Below the pieces are notes generated by a model. It was not told the origin of the DNA. It searched no databases and was given only the letters and a program-made list of their open reading frames with translations. A stretch of 64,000 nt of DNA from Pseudoalteromonas rhizosphaerae (GTDB taxonomy: Bacteria; Pseudomonadota; Gammaproteobacteria; Enterobacterales; Alteromonadaceae): contig NZ_CABVLM010000001.1 of the NCBI RefSeq assembly GCF_902498845.1, forward strand, positions 666,649-730,648, given 5' to 3'. Numbering within the stretch: position 1 is the stretch's first letter; every line of letters begins with the position of its first letter. The translations under genes and the position numbers were made by a program. Positions 8,404 through 17,532 of this stretch are shown one piece after another.

Positions 8404-8510
8404 GTTATACTAACTGTGTTTAAATAATGATCACTTTAGGCGTGAGTTTATAAACCACTAATTAACACAATCGCTACTCAACGATGCGTTAAGCTGATTT
8501 ATTGCGAGTG

Positions 8511-9668
8511 TTATTTTCGCGGGATCAACCATAAAGTCAGCGCGCCTAACAATATCCCCCAAAATGCCGAGCCAATAGAAAATAAAGTAAGATCAGAGGC
8601 GGTGACCAAAAAAGTGATCATTGCCGCTTCAGTGTAGTAACTATCAGACAAAGCTTGCTGTAAGCTCGAGGCAATGGTGGTGAATAAAGCAATCCCCGCC
8701 AAGGCTAAAATAAGTGCTTGTGGCAAACTTGCCACTAAACCTACTAGAGTCGCTGCTCCAATCGCCATCAGGATATAAAAGCCACCGCCCGCGATACTTG
8801 CCCAGTAACGTTTTTTAGGGTCGCTGTCGGCATCTTCACTCATGCAAATTGCCGCAGTAATAGCTGCTAAATTAATGGCATAGCCACCAAAGGGGGCAAT
8901 AAGGATATTACTAAAACCAGTGACATTGAGCGCTGCAGAGATAGGTGCAGGGTAATTATGTGCTTTTAACACTGCAATGCCAGGCAAGTTTTGCGAAGTC
9001 ATGGTGACGATATAAAGCGGAATACCTATGCTGATCATCGCTTGTAAATTAAATTCAGGAGCGATAAACGCAAACTCGCTCATTTTCCATTGCCAACTGC
9101 TAGTATCTATTTGCCCTGTAACGCCAGCCATTACAAACCCAGCAATCAGTACCATAAGCATTGAAAAACGTGGCATTAAACGCTTACAGACTAAATAAAC
9201 CAGTACCATCGCACCAATTAGCAATGGTTTTTCACCCATAAAGTTAAATACATCTATGCCAAAAGTCACTAAAACACCGCCAAGCATTGCACAGGCAATT
9301 TGACTCGGGATACGTTGCATTATTTTTTCAAACCAGCCAGTGATCCCTGATATAAATACCAGTAAAGCACTGAACATAAATGCGCCTACAGCTTGATTTA
9401 AACTATAACCTTGGGCACTGGTAATGAGTAAAGCGGCACCGGTTGTTGACCAGGCAATTAAAATTGGGATTTTATAGTAGTACGATAAGCCAATTGAAGT
9501 GACACCCATCGCAAGACCTAACATAAGTACCCAACTTGCAACGAGCTCCGCTGTGCCACCTAGCACAATAACGACTTGGTAAATAAGTGCGATAGAGCTG
9601 GTAAAACCGATGATCACCGCAACTAAGCCCGCAGTTAAACGGTTTAATAGTTGATTTGATAGTTGCAT
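8511..9668 (-). CDS. BenE-family benzoate/H+ symporter-like transporter
   Basis: A 385-aa inner-membrane protein with about 11-12 hydrophobic helices. The beginning VAVIIGFTSSIALIYQVVIVLGGTAELVASWV and the conserved stretch FGGYAINLAAITAAICMSEDADSDPKKRY are characteristic of the BenE family. It stands alone, with no benzoate-degradation genes nearby, so the substrate could be another carboxylate; several BenE-like proteins have no proven substrate. Oriented tail-to-tail with the preceding efflux operon. Confidence 0.85.
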   Translation of the reverse strand: MQLSNQLLNRLTAGLVAVIIGFTSSIALIYQVVIVLGGTAELVASWVLMLGLAMGVTSIGLSYYYKIPILIAWSTTGAALLITSAQGYSLNQAVGAFMFSALLVFISGITGWFEKIMQRIPSQIACAMLGGVLVTFGIDVFNFMGEKPLLIGAMVLVYLVCKRLMPRFSMLMVLIAGFVMAGVTGQIDTSSWQWKMSEFAFIAPEFNLQAMISIGIPLYIVTMTSQNLPGIAVLKAHNYPAPISAALNVTGFSNILIAPFGGYAINLAAITAAICMSEDADSDPKKRYWASIAGGGFYILMAIGAATLVGLVASLPQALILALAGIALFTTIASSLQQALSDSYYTEAAMITFLVTASDLTLFSIGSAFWGILLGALTLWLIPRK

Positions 9669-9907
9669 GTGGTTCCTAAATCGTTGAATTCAATCGTTCT
9701 ATTTATACACAAATATTACTTTGATGCTAGGGCGTGTTTATCTTTCGAGGTTACTTATGACTAAGGTCTTACTGGTTGGAGAAAGTATTGATGTTCTGAG
9801 GTAGTGATAAAGTGTTAGATTTGTAATGGCGACGGTGTAACAGTTTTCACACGTCACCAATGACAGCTTAGTATACAAAGCAATAGTCGTTATTTACGAC
9901 TAAAATT

Positions 9908-10909
9908 TTACTGTACTACAGCGCTTAATTTGGGGCTTGGAGTAGGCTGTTCCATCGCTGCTTTACTGTCTTCATCCAAGGCTAAGCTTAAATTCTCTGG
10001 GCGGTCAAAAATACCCAAGCGAATGCGAATAAAATGCAAGATTTCACGAGCCACATTGATCCCCAGTGCAGCTTCTAAGCCTTCAAATCCAGGGCTTGAA
10101 TTTGCTTCGCAAATTTTAAAGTGATTATCATCAAATAATAAATCAATACCAGCAACGTCTAAATTGAGTACATTAGCTGTTTGTGTAGCTAACCATTCAA
10201 TCTCTGGAGTAATTGGGTGCGGTTTACCAGTGCCACCTGCACTCACGTTCGCTTTAAAGTTTTTACCGCCAGAGTTTCGCTCCATACATGCGACAGCACG
10301 GCCACCAATAGTGAGTACTCGCAAATCACGACCATGGCTAGATTTAACAAACTGTTGCAAGATGATATTAGCTTGCGGGTTGGCGGCTTCAATTAATTGC
10401 ATTAAATCGTCAAATTCGCTTTTTGACTTTGATAAAAATACGCCACTGCCCTGCGAGCCTGAAAGTGTTTTAATCACCACTGGAAAGCCTATTTGCCTAT
10501 CTACTAAGTCTATATTTACTGGAAATTTTACCAGCATAGTATTTGGTGTAGGTAAGTTACGCTCAGCTAAAATTTGCTGTGCAAACAGTTTATCTTTTAC
10601 CGTCTCAATTGATTGTGAGCTATTAACGCAGTACACCCCTAGTCGCTCGAGATGGCGAATAATTGCTAGTGCAAAATAGGTGGTGCTGGCGCCCATGCGA
10701 GGAATAACAAAGTCAGGCAAAGTTGTGGTTACACCGTCAATTAGAATGCTTTTGCCATCTTCGCGGGTGATAGTTAAATCAAATTGATCGGGAGAGAAAA
10801 CTTGTAAATCGATACCTTCTTCTTTTGCTGCGGCCAGTAAACGCTCTACTTCGTAGGTCTCTTGTTTTAGTAATCCAGCACTGTCTTTATAAATGATCCA
10901 GCCACGCAT
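9908..10909 (-). CDS. RimK-family ATP-grasp alpha-L-glutamate ligase
   Basis: A 333-aa ATP-grasp enzyme. The N-terminal preATP-grasp part contains DFVIPRMGASTTYFALAIIRHLE, followed by SQSIETVKDKLFAQQILAERNLPTPNT and the ATP-grasp core FPVVIKTLSGSQGSGVFL. The metal-binding end is VAGIDLLFDDNHFKICEANSSPGFEGLE. These are RimK-type features. RimK ligates glutamates onto ribosomal protein S6, but family members act on other acceptors. No 30S protein gene is nearby. It is a single-gene unit with 460 bp of gene-free sequence upstream. The last 30 residues are low-complexity and lie beyond the catalytic domain. Confidence 0.82.
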   Translation of the reverse strand: MRGWIIYKDSAGLLKQETYEVERLLAAAKEEGIDLQVFSPDQFDLTITREDGKSILIDGVTTTLPDFVIPRMGASTTYFALAIIRHLERLGVYCVNSSQSIETVKDKLFAQQILAERNLPTPNTMLVKFPVNIDLVDRQIGFPVVIKTLSGSQGSGVFLSKSKSEFDDLMQLIEAANPQANIILQQFVKSSHGRDLRVLTIGGRAVACMERNSGGKNFKANVSAGGTGKPHPITPEIEWLATQTANVLNLDVAGIDLLFDDNHFKICEANSSPGFEGLEAALGINVAREILHFIRIRLGIFDRPENLSLALDEDSKAAMEQPTPSPKLSAVVQ

Positions 10910-11370
10910 GGTATTTCCTCTTGAGTATTGATCCGCAGCTCACAGAAAAAATAGGCTCACTACGTTATAGATGTTCACAGTCTCTTATGATGATGAGAGT
11001 CTGCGGCAAAAGACGCGGAGTATGAGGTTCATCAGATGTGCAGTAAAACAAATAAATTTTATCGTCACGATAATATTATTTTTCAGATCTCATTTTGGTT
11101 AATCAATAGTCGGTGTTTTTTTATTGCAATAAAGTATGTAACTGTAAAAGGTATAATTGATAAGTTAATGTTAACTTAAAAGGTTGTGTTATGAGGGTGA
11201 AAGTTAGCTTTTAATAGGTTTTGTTTGATGAAATTATTAACCATAAGATTAATATGATAAATATTTAAAAAGACTGTTTTTATTTTCGGTAACAAATTTA
11301 TGCTTGCGCTTTAATTTACTCTGATGTAAAAATAACAATATATTAACTTTTAGATCTAAAAGAGAGACAA
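10910..11370. other. Gene-free AT-rich divergent promoter region
   Basis: No ORF of note. It separates the RimK-like gene (leftward) from the protease module (rightward). I see an imperfect CTCTTATGATGATGAGAG palindrome near 10981-10999 and AT-rich tracts with TAATATTATTT-type promoter-like sequences, but no element I can name. Confidence 0.4.
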
Positions 11371-12075
11371 ATGAAAAGGGCTATTGCATTTATAATTGTC
11401 GTTCCGATCAGCGCTTTTTTGCTATATGAGTTTGTTATCTACAAAGAAAGCAATGTCACCCATTCGGTTGCTGCGAGTGACGTTCAGTTATCGGGTATAG
11501 CGCCTAAGAAGCTAGCCGCTAAAGTATCAGCTGATATATCGTTGCCAAGTGTGTCAGCTACACAGCCAGCTGTAGTAGATCAAACGTATGATGAATTTGA
11601 TGCTATTAATCGTCTCTCAGAGAAAGCAGAGCAAGTTCTCAAAGCCTCAGGATTATTGCCTACAGATTTACATAACGAAGCTTATATCGAGTTCGATTTA
11701 GTGGCGCTCAGAAAGCTCAAGCAAGGTGATAATTTTGATCTAGCTATTCCACAAACTGCTGAAACTTTTAGTGCAGAGGTGACTAATATTATTGCAGCAA
11801 GCAATGGTGATAAAAGTATTTTTGGCCGAGTGCTTGGTGCTGATGGGCGATTTCACACCACCGTAATGACTATTGGCGAAGACGCTATATATGGTCAATT
11901 AACTGCACCAAGCGGTAATTATGTATTTGAAAGTAAAGGTCAATATGGTTGGCTTGCGGCAAAGCGAGATCTTTATAAAAATCATATGGAACATCAAGTA
12001 ACGAAACAACCAACCCCTCAACCAAGTAATGGTGAAGATCCATTTGCGCCAAAACCTACGGGTAATAATTTATAG
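11371..12075 (+). CDS. Membrane-anchored protein resembling a metallopeptidase propeptide
   Basis: A 234-aa protein with an N-terminal hydrophobic anchor (AIAFIIVVPISAFLLYEFVI) and a soluble region. Residues about 100-205 (EAYIEFDLVALRKL, then TVMTIGEDAIYGQLTAPSGNYVFESKGQYGWLAAK) recall the pro-region that precedes the catalytic domain in reprolysin-like bacterial metallopeptidases. The last 25 residues are Pro-rich. The next gene, 56 nt downstream, encodes just such a catalytic domain without a pro-region. I infer a separately encoded foldase or inhibitor for that protease. This is structural resemblance, not proven homology. GAGAG precedes the ATG. Confidence 0.55.
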   Translation: MKRAIAFIIVVPISAFLLYEFVIYKESNVTHSVAASDVQLSGIAPKKLAAKVSADISLPSVSATQPAVVDQTYDEFDAINRLSEKAEQVLKASGLLPTDLHNEAYIEFDLVALRKLKQGDNFDLAIPQTAETFSAEVTNIIAASNGDKSIFGRVLGADGRFHTTVMTIGEDAIYGQLTAPSGNYVFESKGQYGWLAAKRDLYKNHMEHQVTKQPTPQPSNGEDPFAPKPTGNNL

Positions 12076-12131
12076 AAATTTAGCAAAATAAATTTTTATA
12101 AGGCAATAAACACAACCAAAAAGGAACTAAC

Positions 12132-12875
12132 ATGAATAAACGACTAATTCCCTTAGCTGCATTTTGTGCATTAGGTATGACAGCAACTAGCCACGCTGCG
12201 ACAATTGATATTGCGATTTTATATACAGATCAAGCGGCGGCTGCCACTGCAAACATTAATACTAAAATTAACCAGTATATTGCCTTTAGTAACCAAGTTT
12301 ACAGTCAAAATGGTATTGATATTACGCTTCGATTAGTTGGTAGCGAAAACTTAGGAAATCATGCGATTACACCTTCAAGTAGCTGGTTAAATTCAGTCAC
12401 TAACAGTAGCTATATTCAAGGCTTACGCAATAGCTGGGGTGCTGATATGGTCGCGGTACTTGGCACCGGTCAAAGCGCTGGCAGTAACTTAATTTCGTGT
12501 GGTATTGCGTGGGTTGGCAGTGGCAGTAACGGCAATTTATATAGCTCAGTAAGTAACAGTATGTACAGCATTACAGCGGTAGATTGTGGAGCAACAACCT
12601 TCGTACATGAATTAGGCCACAATCAAGGCTTAGCGCACTCTCGTAAGCAAGGCGATACCGCCGGTGGTGTTTATGTTGATGGTATGGGCCATGGCGTACA
12701 AAATCAGTTTGCCAGTATTATGGCGTACCCTCATGTGTTTGGAAGTGCCACGCAATACGATTACTTTTCTAACCCTAGCTGGGATGTTAATGGTATCCCC
12801 TATGGTGTAACTGGTGAGTCGTTTGCATGGCGTACAGTAAATGCCACTAAAGACAGTATTGCTAACTTTAAATAG
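12132..12875 (+). CDS. Secreted metzincin (reprolysin-like) metallopeptidase
   Basis: A 247-aa exported zinc protease. The signal peptide MNKRLIPLAAFCALGMTATSHA leads straight into the catalytic domain (TIDIAILYTDQAAAA). The zinc site is HELGHNQGLAH near residues 159-169, matching HExxHxxGxxH, and ASIMAYP provides the Met-turn. Family context is M12/M72 peptidyl-Asp metallopeptidase-like. Unusually it has no pro-region; a propeptide-like protein is encoded just upstream. AAGGA precedes the ATG. The cysteine pair around LISCGIAW and TAVDCGAT may form a disulfide. Confidence 0.88.
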   Translation: MNKRLIPLAAFCALGMTATSHAATIDIAILYTDQAAAATANINTKINQYIAFSNQVYSQNGIDITLRLVGSENLGNHAITPSSSWLNSVTNSSYIQGLRNSWGADMVAVLGTGQSAGSNLISCGIAWVGSGSNGNLYSSVSNSMYSITAVDCGATTFVHELGHNQGLAHSRKQGDTAGGVYVDGMGHGVQNQFASIMAYPHVFGSATQYDYFSNPSWDVNGIPYGVTGESFAWRTVNATKDSIANFK

Positions 12876-12908
12876 CGTTTATTTTTAGTACATAGTTTTT
12901 TCCCTTTT

Positions 12909-12930
12909 GAGCGCATTTGCGCTCTTTTTA
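12909..12930 (+). terminator. Terminator of the protease module
   Basis: GAGCGC/GCGCTC stem with an ATTT loop followed by TTTTTA, 33 nt after the metzincin stop. Confidence 0.85.
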
Positions 12931-12987
12931 TTATTTAATTAAACCAAACCTAATTATGATAGATTTATTACTCAAAGATCAGCTTAG

Positions 12988-14199
12988 TTAGTTTAAAGCA
13001 GGCCAAAGTGTTGCACCATCGCCATCGATTGTATTGAGCACTTTAATTCCCAGTACTTTGGCAATAAGTGGATATATATCTAAATTATTTACTTCATCGA
13101 TTACTAATGAATTTTTAAATGCTGGGCCATTGGCAATAAAGGTTGCCGCCATATCTTCGCTATACGCATAGCCATGGGTACCTAAATAGCTTACTTTACC
13201 GGTATCAGCAAAACTTCTTGGTGCTGTGGTTTGTAAAATAATATCACCAGTTCGGCCATTGTTAGCATAGTGATAAAGCTTACGTTGTTCATCACTTAGT
13301 ACGGTATAGCGCCCTTTTGCTGCTTTCGTTAAGTGTTGTTTATATGCTGTGATCTCAGCTTTTGTAGTGTCTTTATTAGCATAGATCAATACTCTAGGTC
13401 CGGTATTTTTAACCATAAACTTGTCGTCTTTCGGTAAGCTGCTGATAGCAATACTTTGGTTTGGCTCAACGGTACTCATACCATGATCGGAGACAATCAC
13501 TAAGTTAACATTTTGCTCTAGTTCATTAAGGCGTTGCTGTAATTGCCCCATTAATACATCTACTTCTTTTACCGCTTGCTTGGTTTGCTCAGCATCAGGC
13601 CCATATTCATGGCCCATACTATCTACCAGTGAAAAATAACTAACAACTAATTGCGGGCGCTGCGCTGCTGGCAATGTTAGCCATTGAATAATTTGATCAA
13701 CACGATTTTGATAATCACTGTATTTTGAATAATGGTAAAAGTAATCCGGCAGCATGCCATTAAATCGCGCATCTGATTCTGGCCAAAAATAAGCGGCTGA
13801 TTTTAATCCCTGCATCGACGCCAAATTCCACAGTGGAATACCGTTGAACCATGTGCTGTCGTCTTTCCCTTTTCCCATGCTATAGCATTCATTTCTTTGT
13901 GTATCGCAAAAGCGGTTATCTACTACGCCATGATTAATTGGCAATAAACCTGTAATAATAGATATATGATTAGGAAACGTTTTAGTCGGATATACCGGGC
14001 GCATTTTAGTTGCGCGAACTCCCGATTTAGCTATTGCGGCTAAATTTTTAGCACCGTGTTTTTCGATGTAATCCCAGCGGAATCCATCAAGAGAAACAAG
14101 TACTACGGTATTACTTGCAGAGTTTTTATCGTCTTTAGCGTGGCTAAAAGAGCTATAAATGAGCAATGCTAATAACAGAAAACTTAAAATAGGCTTCAT
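12988..14199 (-). CDS. Secreted NPP-type nucleotide pyrophosphatase/phosphodiesterase (alkaline phosphatase superfamily)
   Basis: Hydrolyses phosphodiester or pyrophosphate bonds outside the cytoplasm. A signal peptide (MKPILSFLLLALLIYSSFSHA) is best placed by starting at 14199, where AAAGGT lies about 9 nt upstream; an upstream ATG at 14223 would put eight polar residues before it. Metal and nucleophile motifs are in family order: VSLDGFRWD, YPTKTFPNHISIITG with the Thr nucleophile, DSMGHEYGPD, VSDHGMS and GTHGY. About 400 aa is the usual NPP length. It is a single-gene unit between the metzincin and the dGTPase. Substrate (nucleotides versus lipid headgroups) is unknown. Confidence 0.88.
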   Translation of the reverse strand: MKPILSFLLLALLIYSSFSHAKDDKNSASNTVVLVSLDGFRWDYIEKHGAKNLAAIAKSGVRATKMRPVYPTKTFPNHISIITGLLPINHGVVDNRFCDTQRNECYSMGKGKDDSTWFNGIPLWNLASMQGLKSAAYFWPESDARFNGMLPDYFYHYSKYSDYQNRVDQIIQWLTLPAAQRPQLVVSYFSLVDSMGHEYGPDAEQTKQAVKEVDVLMGQLQQRLNELEQNVNLVIVSDHGMSTVEPNQSIAISSLPKDDKFMVKNTGPRVLIYANKDTTKAEITAYKQHLTKAAKGRYTVLSDEQRKLYHYANNGRTGDIILQTTAPRSFADTGKVSYLGTHGYAYSEDMAATFIANGPAFKNSLVIDEVNNLDIYPLIAKVLGIKVLNTIDGDGATLWPALN

Positions 14200-14402
14200 T
14201 GTATTACTACCTTTGTTGGGCATTATTGGTAATCAGAAAATAAACAAATACGTTACGATATGCTTATGTTTAATATGCAGTGTACCGCTATTTTATGACC
14301 GTGATAATTATTAATAGATAAATTTATGTGCGAACAGCAGTCATGGATATTAATTTAGTAAACAAGCTGTTAGATTAAAAGTAGACAATAAAAGGAGCGT
14401 CT

Positions 14403-15866
14403 ATGATCGATTTCAGCAAAAAAATAACGTCAGCGCGTGAGCTGCGCTCAACCCCTAATTTACAGATGGCGTTAGAAAGCGATCGTGGCCGTATCATCAA
14501 TAGTGCCGCAATTCGCCGCTTACAACAAAAAACGCAAGTGTTTCCGTTGGAGCGTAATGCTGCGGTACGCTCGCGGTTAACTCACTCTCTCGAAGTACAA
14601 CAAGTTGGGCGTTTTATAGTGCAACGCATCTTTGCGAATTTAACGGCCAAACAACAAGCTGAATATGGCCTAACAGGGTTAGAGAGGCCGCTAGAAAGTC
14701 TGGTTGAAATGGCCTGCTTGATGCACGATATAGGTAATCCACCGTTTGGTCATTTTGGTGAAGCGGCGATTAATCACTGGTTTAACGCAAATTTAGCAAC
14801 GCTTACCCCTCAGCGCTGCGCCGATCCACACACGGGAATTGGCTTAATATTTAAACATTTAGCACAAGATATTTGTAACTTTGAAGGTAATGCGCAAGGT
14901 ATCCGTATTGTACACTCACTGTTATCACTTAATTTAACCTATAGCCAAACGGCTGGTATTTTAAAATACACGCGTCCGGCAAGTATGGCTAAAGAAGATA
15001 TACCGCGAACTAAAAATTATTTGATGAAAAAAGTAGGCTTTTACTACAGTGAAAAAAACTTTGTTGAAAGATTGCAAAAAGAGCTATTCATCGAACCACA
15101 ATGTCGCCATCCCGCCAGTTATATAATGGAAGCGGCTGATGATATTTCATATTGCTTAGCTGATATTGAAGATGCCGTAGAAAAGGGCATCATTACTGTT
15201 GAGTTATTATGCGATAAACTCAAACAGCATTATCAAAAAGTGTTAACTAATCTTACCATTGACGATGTAGAGCATCAGCACGTGGTTGAAAAAGCAGTTA
15301 ACTATGCCCTCGATAAGGCCGCTCAGCAACCTTATAACTTTAATAGCGAGTTTTTTATTTATTTACGGGTAACTCTACTCCACCCTCTGGTTAATTATGC
15401 GGCCAAACGTTTTATAGATAATATTGAAGCGGTTTATCATGGTGATTTTAATCAAGCCTTGTTAGAAGACCGCAGTCATTTACACGCTATAACCACCACT
15501 TTGAAACAAGTGGCGTTTGAGTATGTGTTTTCACATAAGGAAGTCGGTAAACTTGAATTACAAGGCTATCGAATTATCAATGGATTACTTGATTGTTATA
15601 AGCCATTACTGCTGTTAAGTCATGATGACTTTAAACGGGTGGTCAAAGGGGATGGTCGCTTCTTAATTGAAACACGGTTGCTCAAAAAACTTTCGAAAAA
15701 GCATTTAAATAGCTATTTACAAGCCATTGAAGCGATGCAAGCTGAACCCGATCATGTACTCGCTTATGAGTTTTATTATCGCTGTCGATTTATTCAAGAT
15801 TATATCAGCGGCATGACAGATCAATTTGCTTACGATGAATACCGTACCTTGATGGTAATTGATTAG
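14403..15866 (+). CDS. dgt: Deoxyguanosinetriphosphate triphosphohydrolase (dGTPase)
   Basis: Removes triphosphate from dGTP, affecting dNTP pools. The 487-aa HD-domain protein has R-HSLEVQQVGR (first His), MACLMHDIGNPPFGHFGEAAI (HD pair and the GNPPFGH signature), and YIMEAADDISYCLADIEDAVEKG (last Asp). Length and motif order match the E. coli Dgt type rather than the shorter dNTPase type. AAAGGAGCG lies just before the ATG. It is followed by an unknown envelope protein 60-75 bp away on the same strand. Confidence 0.9.
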   Translation: MIDFSKKITSARELRSTPNLQMALESDRGRIINSAAIRRLQQKTQVFPLERNAAVRSRLTHSLEVQQVGRFIVQRIFANLTAKQQAEYGLTGLERPLESLVEMACLMHDIGNPPFGHFGEAAINHWFNANLATLTPQRCADPHTGIGLIFKHLAQDICNFEGNAQGIRIVHSLLSLNLTYSQTAGILKYTRPASMAKEDIPRTKNYLMKKVGFYYSEKNFVERLQKELFIEPQCRHPASYIMEAADDISYCLADIEDAVEKGIITVELLCDKLKQHYQKVLTNLTIDDVEHQHVVEKAVNYALDKAAQQPYNFNSEFFIYLRVTLLHPLVNYAAKRFIDNIEAVYHGDFNQALLEDRSHLHAITTTLKQVAFEYVFSHKEVGKLELQGYRIINGLLDCYKPLLLLSHDDFKRVVKGDGRFLIETRLLKKLSKKHLNSYLQAIEAMQAEPDHVLAYEFYYRCRFIQDYISGMTDQFAYDEYRTLMVID

Positions 15867-15940
15867 CAAAACACACTGCTAGATAAATTTGCGCACAACT
15901 ATTAAACTGGGTTTATTGTGTTATTTTGTTTAATAGATTT

Positions 15941-17455
15941 ATGATGGCTCACGTATTACGACTTTGCTTATTTATTTTATTTACTTTTAGTTTCAATAGC
16001 TTTGCTAAATACAGTGAAGCTATGTGCATTTTGTACAAACAACAAATGCAACAATACAGCGATAATACAAGTAGCCGTAGTTATCGAAATGCGGCAAAAG
16101 ATTATAAAAACAACTGCAGTAACCCACCTCCAGCGTCTCAAGCGAAACCAACACCTGTAGTGGTTGCACCAAAAACACATGTTGATAATAAAATAAAATC
16201 TACATTAGAGACGCAAAACTCGACTGTAAACCCCCTTGACAGCAATTCGTCAGTAGCCAAAAATGAGCCAGCAGAAGTTCAAAGGGAGGCGTCTGTAATT
16301 GTTGAAAATGTTGAGAATGTCCAAAGTATTGAAGTTGAGCAAAAGAGCAGCGCAGAAACCACAGTCGAACAGCCGCTTGGGCAAAACAATGATGAAGTTG
16401 ACGCTACACCCGAAGCCGTAATAACAAGCGAACCTGCGACGATAAAGGTAACAGCCCCAGAACCAGTGCGCACTGAGTCGGATTCGTTATTGATGCCAAG
16501 TTTATTGTTGTTAGTAGTTTTATTATTAGCTGCAATGTTGCTGCTGCGCTTACGGGCTAACAAAAAAGCAGCAGTTGAAACTGTATCGCTAATTCCTGCA
16601 ACTGATGAGGCTTCAAGTACAGAAGCCGCTGTATCAAAATTAACCCCCGCAAAGGCTGAGCACGCAGCAAGCGAATCCACTGTTGCGCCAAAAAAAGCGG
16701 TTATAGCAGAGCAAGTAGTCATTGCAACTCCACAAACTGAAGTGATAAGTGCAGACGATGTAAACGTAAAAGTTGAGCTAACGCAGCGGCTTTTTAAAAA
16801 TGAGCATGATTTTAAAGAGCCTGAAGTGCGTATGTTTGATCCTGATGCGCCATTACCAGGTCAGAAACCACAACAACCTAAAGATGTCATAAAGTCTGCG
16901 ACGATAAATGTTGAAGCTGATCTTGAAACTAATTTAGAACCACACCAAACGACCACAACAGAGCTCGATAGCGAAGCTGAGCAATTACCTAAAATGGATG
17001 ATGAAAACGTTATTCATTGCGCAACGAATGAAGTAGCAAATGAAATTGTCCATTCGGATGCTGTTAATAGTAGTGGCCAAGTGCTCACATCAGGCCTTTC
17101 GCAAATGAGGGAAGTTGAGCTATCAACGACCGTGGATGTTCAACCACAAGCTGATACTTTAACGGTAACTGACAGTGATGATGAAATAGCACAGGCGCTT
17201 GCTGCATTAAACGATGAATTAGCAGCAGAGCAGCATAGTGCATCAGAGCAAGATGAAAGAGATGATATATCTGGCGCATCTGTAGCAGATCCAAATCAGA
17301 GTAAAGCTAATCCATTTGCTAATTTATCACTCGACCCTACTTGGGATCCAAATTCAAAAGAAAAGCCGACGATTGTCCCGAAAAAAACAGTGCCAAAATC
17401 AGCCAAATTAATTGCAGCACAAGAGCGTGCAAAACAGTTAAAAACCGACGATTAA
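15941..17455 (+). CDS. Unknown exported/membrane protein with long acidic low-complexity regions
   Basis: I do not recognise this protein. From ATG 15941 it is 504 aa: a signal peptide (LRLCLFILFTFSFNSFAK), a small Cys-containing segment (residues about 20-60, EAMCILYKQQM and NNCSNPPP), a Pro/Thr/Glu-rich linker, one strong transmembrane helix (about 188-208, LLLLVVLLLAAMLLLRLRA) and a roughly 290-residue acidic Ala/Glu/Val-rich tail. The layout recalls FimV/TonB-like envelope scaffolds, without a LysM or TPR that I can see. A TTG at 15926 would add five residues; neither start has a clear ribosome-binding site. A copy of the 17-bp palindrome lies inside at 16225. Confidence 0.6.
   Translation: MMAHVLRLCLFILFTFSFNSFAKYSEAMCILYKQQMQQYSDNTSSRSYRNAAKDYKNNCSNPPPASQAKPTPVVVAPKTHVDNKIKSTLETQNSTVNPLDSNSSVAKNEPAEVQREASVIVENVENVQSIEVEQKSSAETTVEQPLGQNNDEVDATPEAVITSEPATIKVTAPEPVRTESDSLLMPSLLLLVVLLLAAMLLLRLRANKKAAVETVSLIPATDEASSTEAAVSKLTPAKAEHAASESTVAPKKAVIAEQVVIATPQTEVISADDVNVKVELTQRLFKNEHDFKEPEVRMFDPDAPLPGQKPQQPKDVIKSATINVEADLETNLEPHQTTTTELDSEAEQLPKMDDENVIHCATNEVANEIVHSDAVNSSGQVLTSGLSQMREVELSTTVDVQPQADTLTVTDSDDEIAQALAALNDELAAEQHSASEQDERDDISGASVADPNQSKANPFANLSLDPTWDPNSKEKPTIVPKKTVPKSAKLIAAQERAKQLKTDD
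16225..16241 (-). repeat. 17-bp palindromic repeat, copy 2 (one mismatch, inside a CDS)
   Basis: TGTAAACCCCCTTGACA on the plus strand; one mismatch from the consensus. It lies in the coding sequence of the unknown envelope protein, where it encodes V-N-P-L-D. Confidence 0.7.
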
Positions 17456-17532
17456 TTTATTAATTGTCGCTGGGGGTTGTTTATTCTCCAAAGCTCAGAC
17501 TATTTCGTTTAGTAGCAGCCTGCTCTGGGCTG

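Noticed and set aside
10164..10679. 171-aa plus-strand ORF
   Set aside because: Antisense shadow of the RimK-like ligase gene; Ser/Cys/Lys-rich composition is typical of such shadows.
16279..16722. 147-aa minus-strand ORF
   Set aside because: Antisense to the Ala/Glu-rich part of the acidic envelope protein; low-complexity Ser/Ala/Thr composition reflects the opposite strand.
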